Assembly: GCA_945916025.1 (NCBI GenBank)
Contig: CAMEGD010000090.1
Location: 1 to 5,300, forward strand
Direction of reading: 5' to 3'
DNA: 5,300 bases
DNA from: an uncultured Clostridia bacterium
GTDB taxonomy: Bacteria; Bacillota; Clostridia; Tissierellales; Peptoniphilaceae
The notes beneath the pieces were generated by a model. That model was not told where the DNA came from and did no database searches. It saw only the letters and a list, made by a program, of their open reading frames with translations. Positions 4,617 through 5,300 of the stretch are shown piece after piece. The stretch's first letter is position 1. Each line of letters opens with the position of its first letter. Position numbers and translations under genes: made by a program.

Positions 4617-5249
4617 ATGAGACTTAGAAAGAAACACTGGGCTACACCAGAACTAAAAGAAAATGAATATATTTACTTCGACCCTGTAGATAAAAAGGGG
4701 AAGTGGCATGAAACTTTTGGAAACGAAAATCCAATTTATCTAGAATTGGGTGCTGGTAGGGGATCTTTCAGTTTGAAAAAGGCTGAAGAAAATCCTAATA
4801 TAAACTACCTACCTTTGGAAATAGAAACCAATGTATTTGTATATGCAGGTAGACTTTATAAGGAAAAGGGCTTAAAGAATATCTTGGGAATTAGAGGGGC
4901 AGCAGAAAAACTCTTTGAATTTTTTGAAGAAGATGAAGTCGACAGGATTTATATTAATTTTTGTAACCCATGGCCAAAACCAAGACAGCACAAAAGAAGG
5001 CTTAGCCATCCTAGACTACTAAACTTGTATAAGGTAATCCTGAAAAATGGTGGAGAGATAGAACTAAAAACAGACGATAGACCATTTTTTGAAGATACAG
5101 TCGACTATTTCAAAGAAGAAGGTTTTGAAATACTAAATATAGACTATGACCTGGGGCTAAAAGAAGGAGACACAATTACAGAATACGAAAGTAAGTGGAG
5201 GTCTATGGAAGTCCCTATATGTTATATAAGAGTTAAGTTAAATAAATAA
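4617..5249 (+). CDS. trmB: tRNA (guanine(46)-N7)-methyltransferase
   Basis: This S-adenosylmethionine-dependent class I methyltransferase makes m7G46 in the variable loop of tRNAs. The 210-residue product is of usual length for Gram-positive TrmB. Landmarks are the N-terminal MRLRKKHWA, the SAM-binding LELGAGRGSF (42-51), the acidic PLEIE (66-70), NFCNPWPKPRQHKRRLSHPRLL (114-135), KTDDRPFFED (151-160) and the tRNA-binding TEYESKW (188-194). Position 117 is Asn where the E. coli-type motif has Asp (DPWPK/DPWHK); as I recall, NPWPK also occurs in clostridial homologues, so this is probably a lineage variant rather than loss of function. The ATG at 4617 is preferred over one at 4611: AAAGGA (4605-4610) is six bases from 4617 but touches 4611, and the family normally begins MRxRxKPWA. 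No partner gene overlaps, and the gene sits alone behind the glyoxalase terminator. Confidence 0.95.
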   Translation: MRLRKKHWATPELKENEYIYFDPVDKKGKWHETFGNENPIYLELGAGRGSFSLKKAEENPNINYLPLEIETNVFVYAGRLYKEKGLKNILGIRGAAEKLFEFFEEDEVDRIYINFCNPWPKPRQHKRRLSHPRLLNLYKVILKNGGEIELKTDDRPFFEDTVDYFKEEGFEILNIDYDLGLKEGDTITEYESKWRSMEVPICYIRVKLNK

Positions 5250-5300
5250 TTCCATAACTAAATTCAAGATTTACATGCTTATTTTTAAAAATCTGAAAAA

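Noticed and set aside
5267..5294. Inverted repeat AGATTT/AAATCT after trmB as terminator
   Set aside because: Only six A/T-rich pairs with a long loop and no T-run before the window ends; could be part of a signal that continues outside.

Overview
The window is A+T-rich, uses ATA and AGA codons freely, and carries strong AGGAGG-type ribosome binding sites and compact rho-independent terminators. It looks like chromosomal DNA of a low-GC Gram-positive anaerobe (Clostridia/Tissierellia-like). This placement is inferred from composition and gene content, not from a marker gene.

Layout, left to right. The 3' end of an unrecognised plus-strand gene (to 160) meets a minus-strand hemolysin III/TrhA-family membrane protein gene (206-853), with a strong shared hairpin between them. 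A small plus-strand membrane ORF (1055-1315) follows. It has a good promoter with a palindrome over its -10 box, and a second overlapping frame (to 1469) suggests a frameshifted gene. Next is a minus-strand 64-residue DUF1858 CxxC protein (1622-1816), transcribed divergently from glpK (1963-3453), which encodes glycerol kinase. The segment between glpK and the next gene (3454-4147) has no coding frame. It carries an extended -10 promoter, a large predicted structured RNA of about 530 nt closed by a 16-bp long-range helix, and an intrinsic terminator. After it come a glyoxalase I-type gene (4148-4528) with its own terminator, and trmB (4617-5249), the tRNA m7G46 methyltransferase.

The genes look like separate short transcription units rather than one operon; most have their own promoter and terminator signals. 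A loose metabolic link is possible: glycerol kinase feeds triose phosphates, whose overflow product methylglyoxal is the usual substrate of glyoxalase I. The most noteworthy element is the large non-coding RNA at about 3544-4077. I cannot assign it to a family by reading. It is not recognisable as RNase P RNA or tmRNA, and its size is in the range of the large ornate bacterial RNAs (ROOL, GOLLD, OLE).
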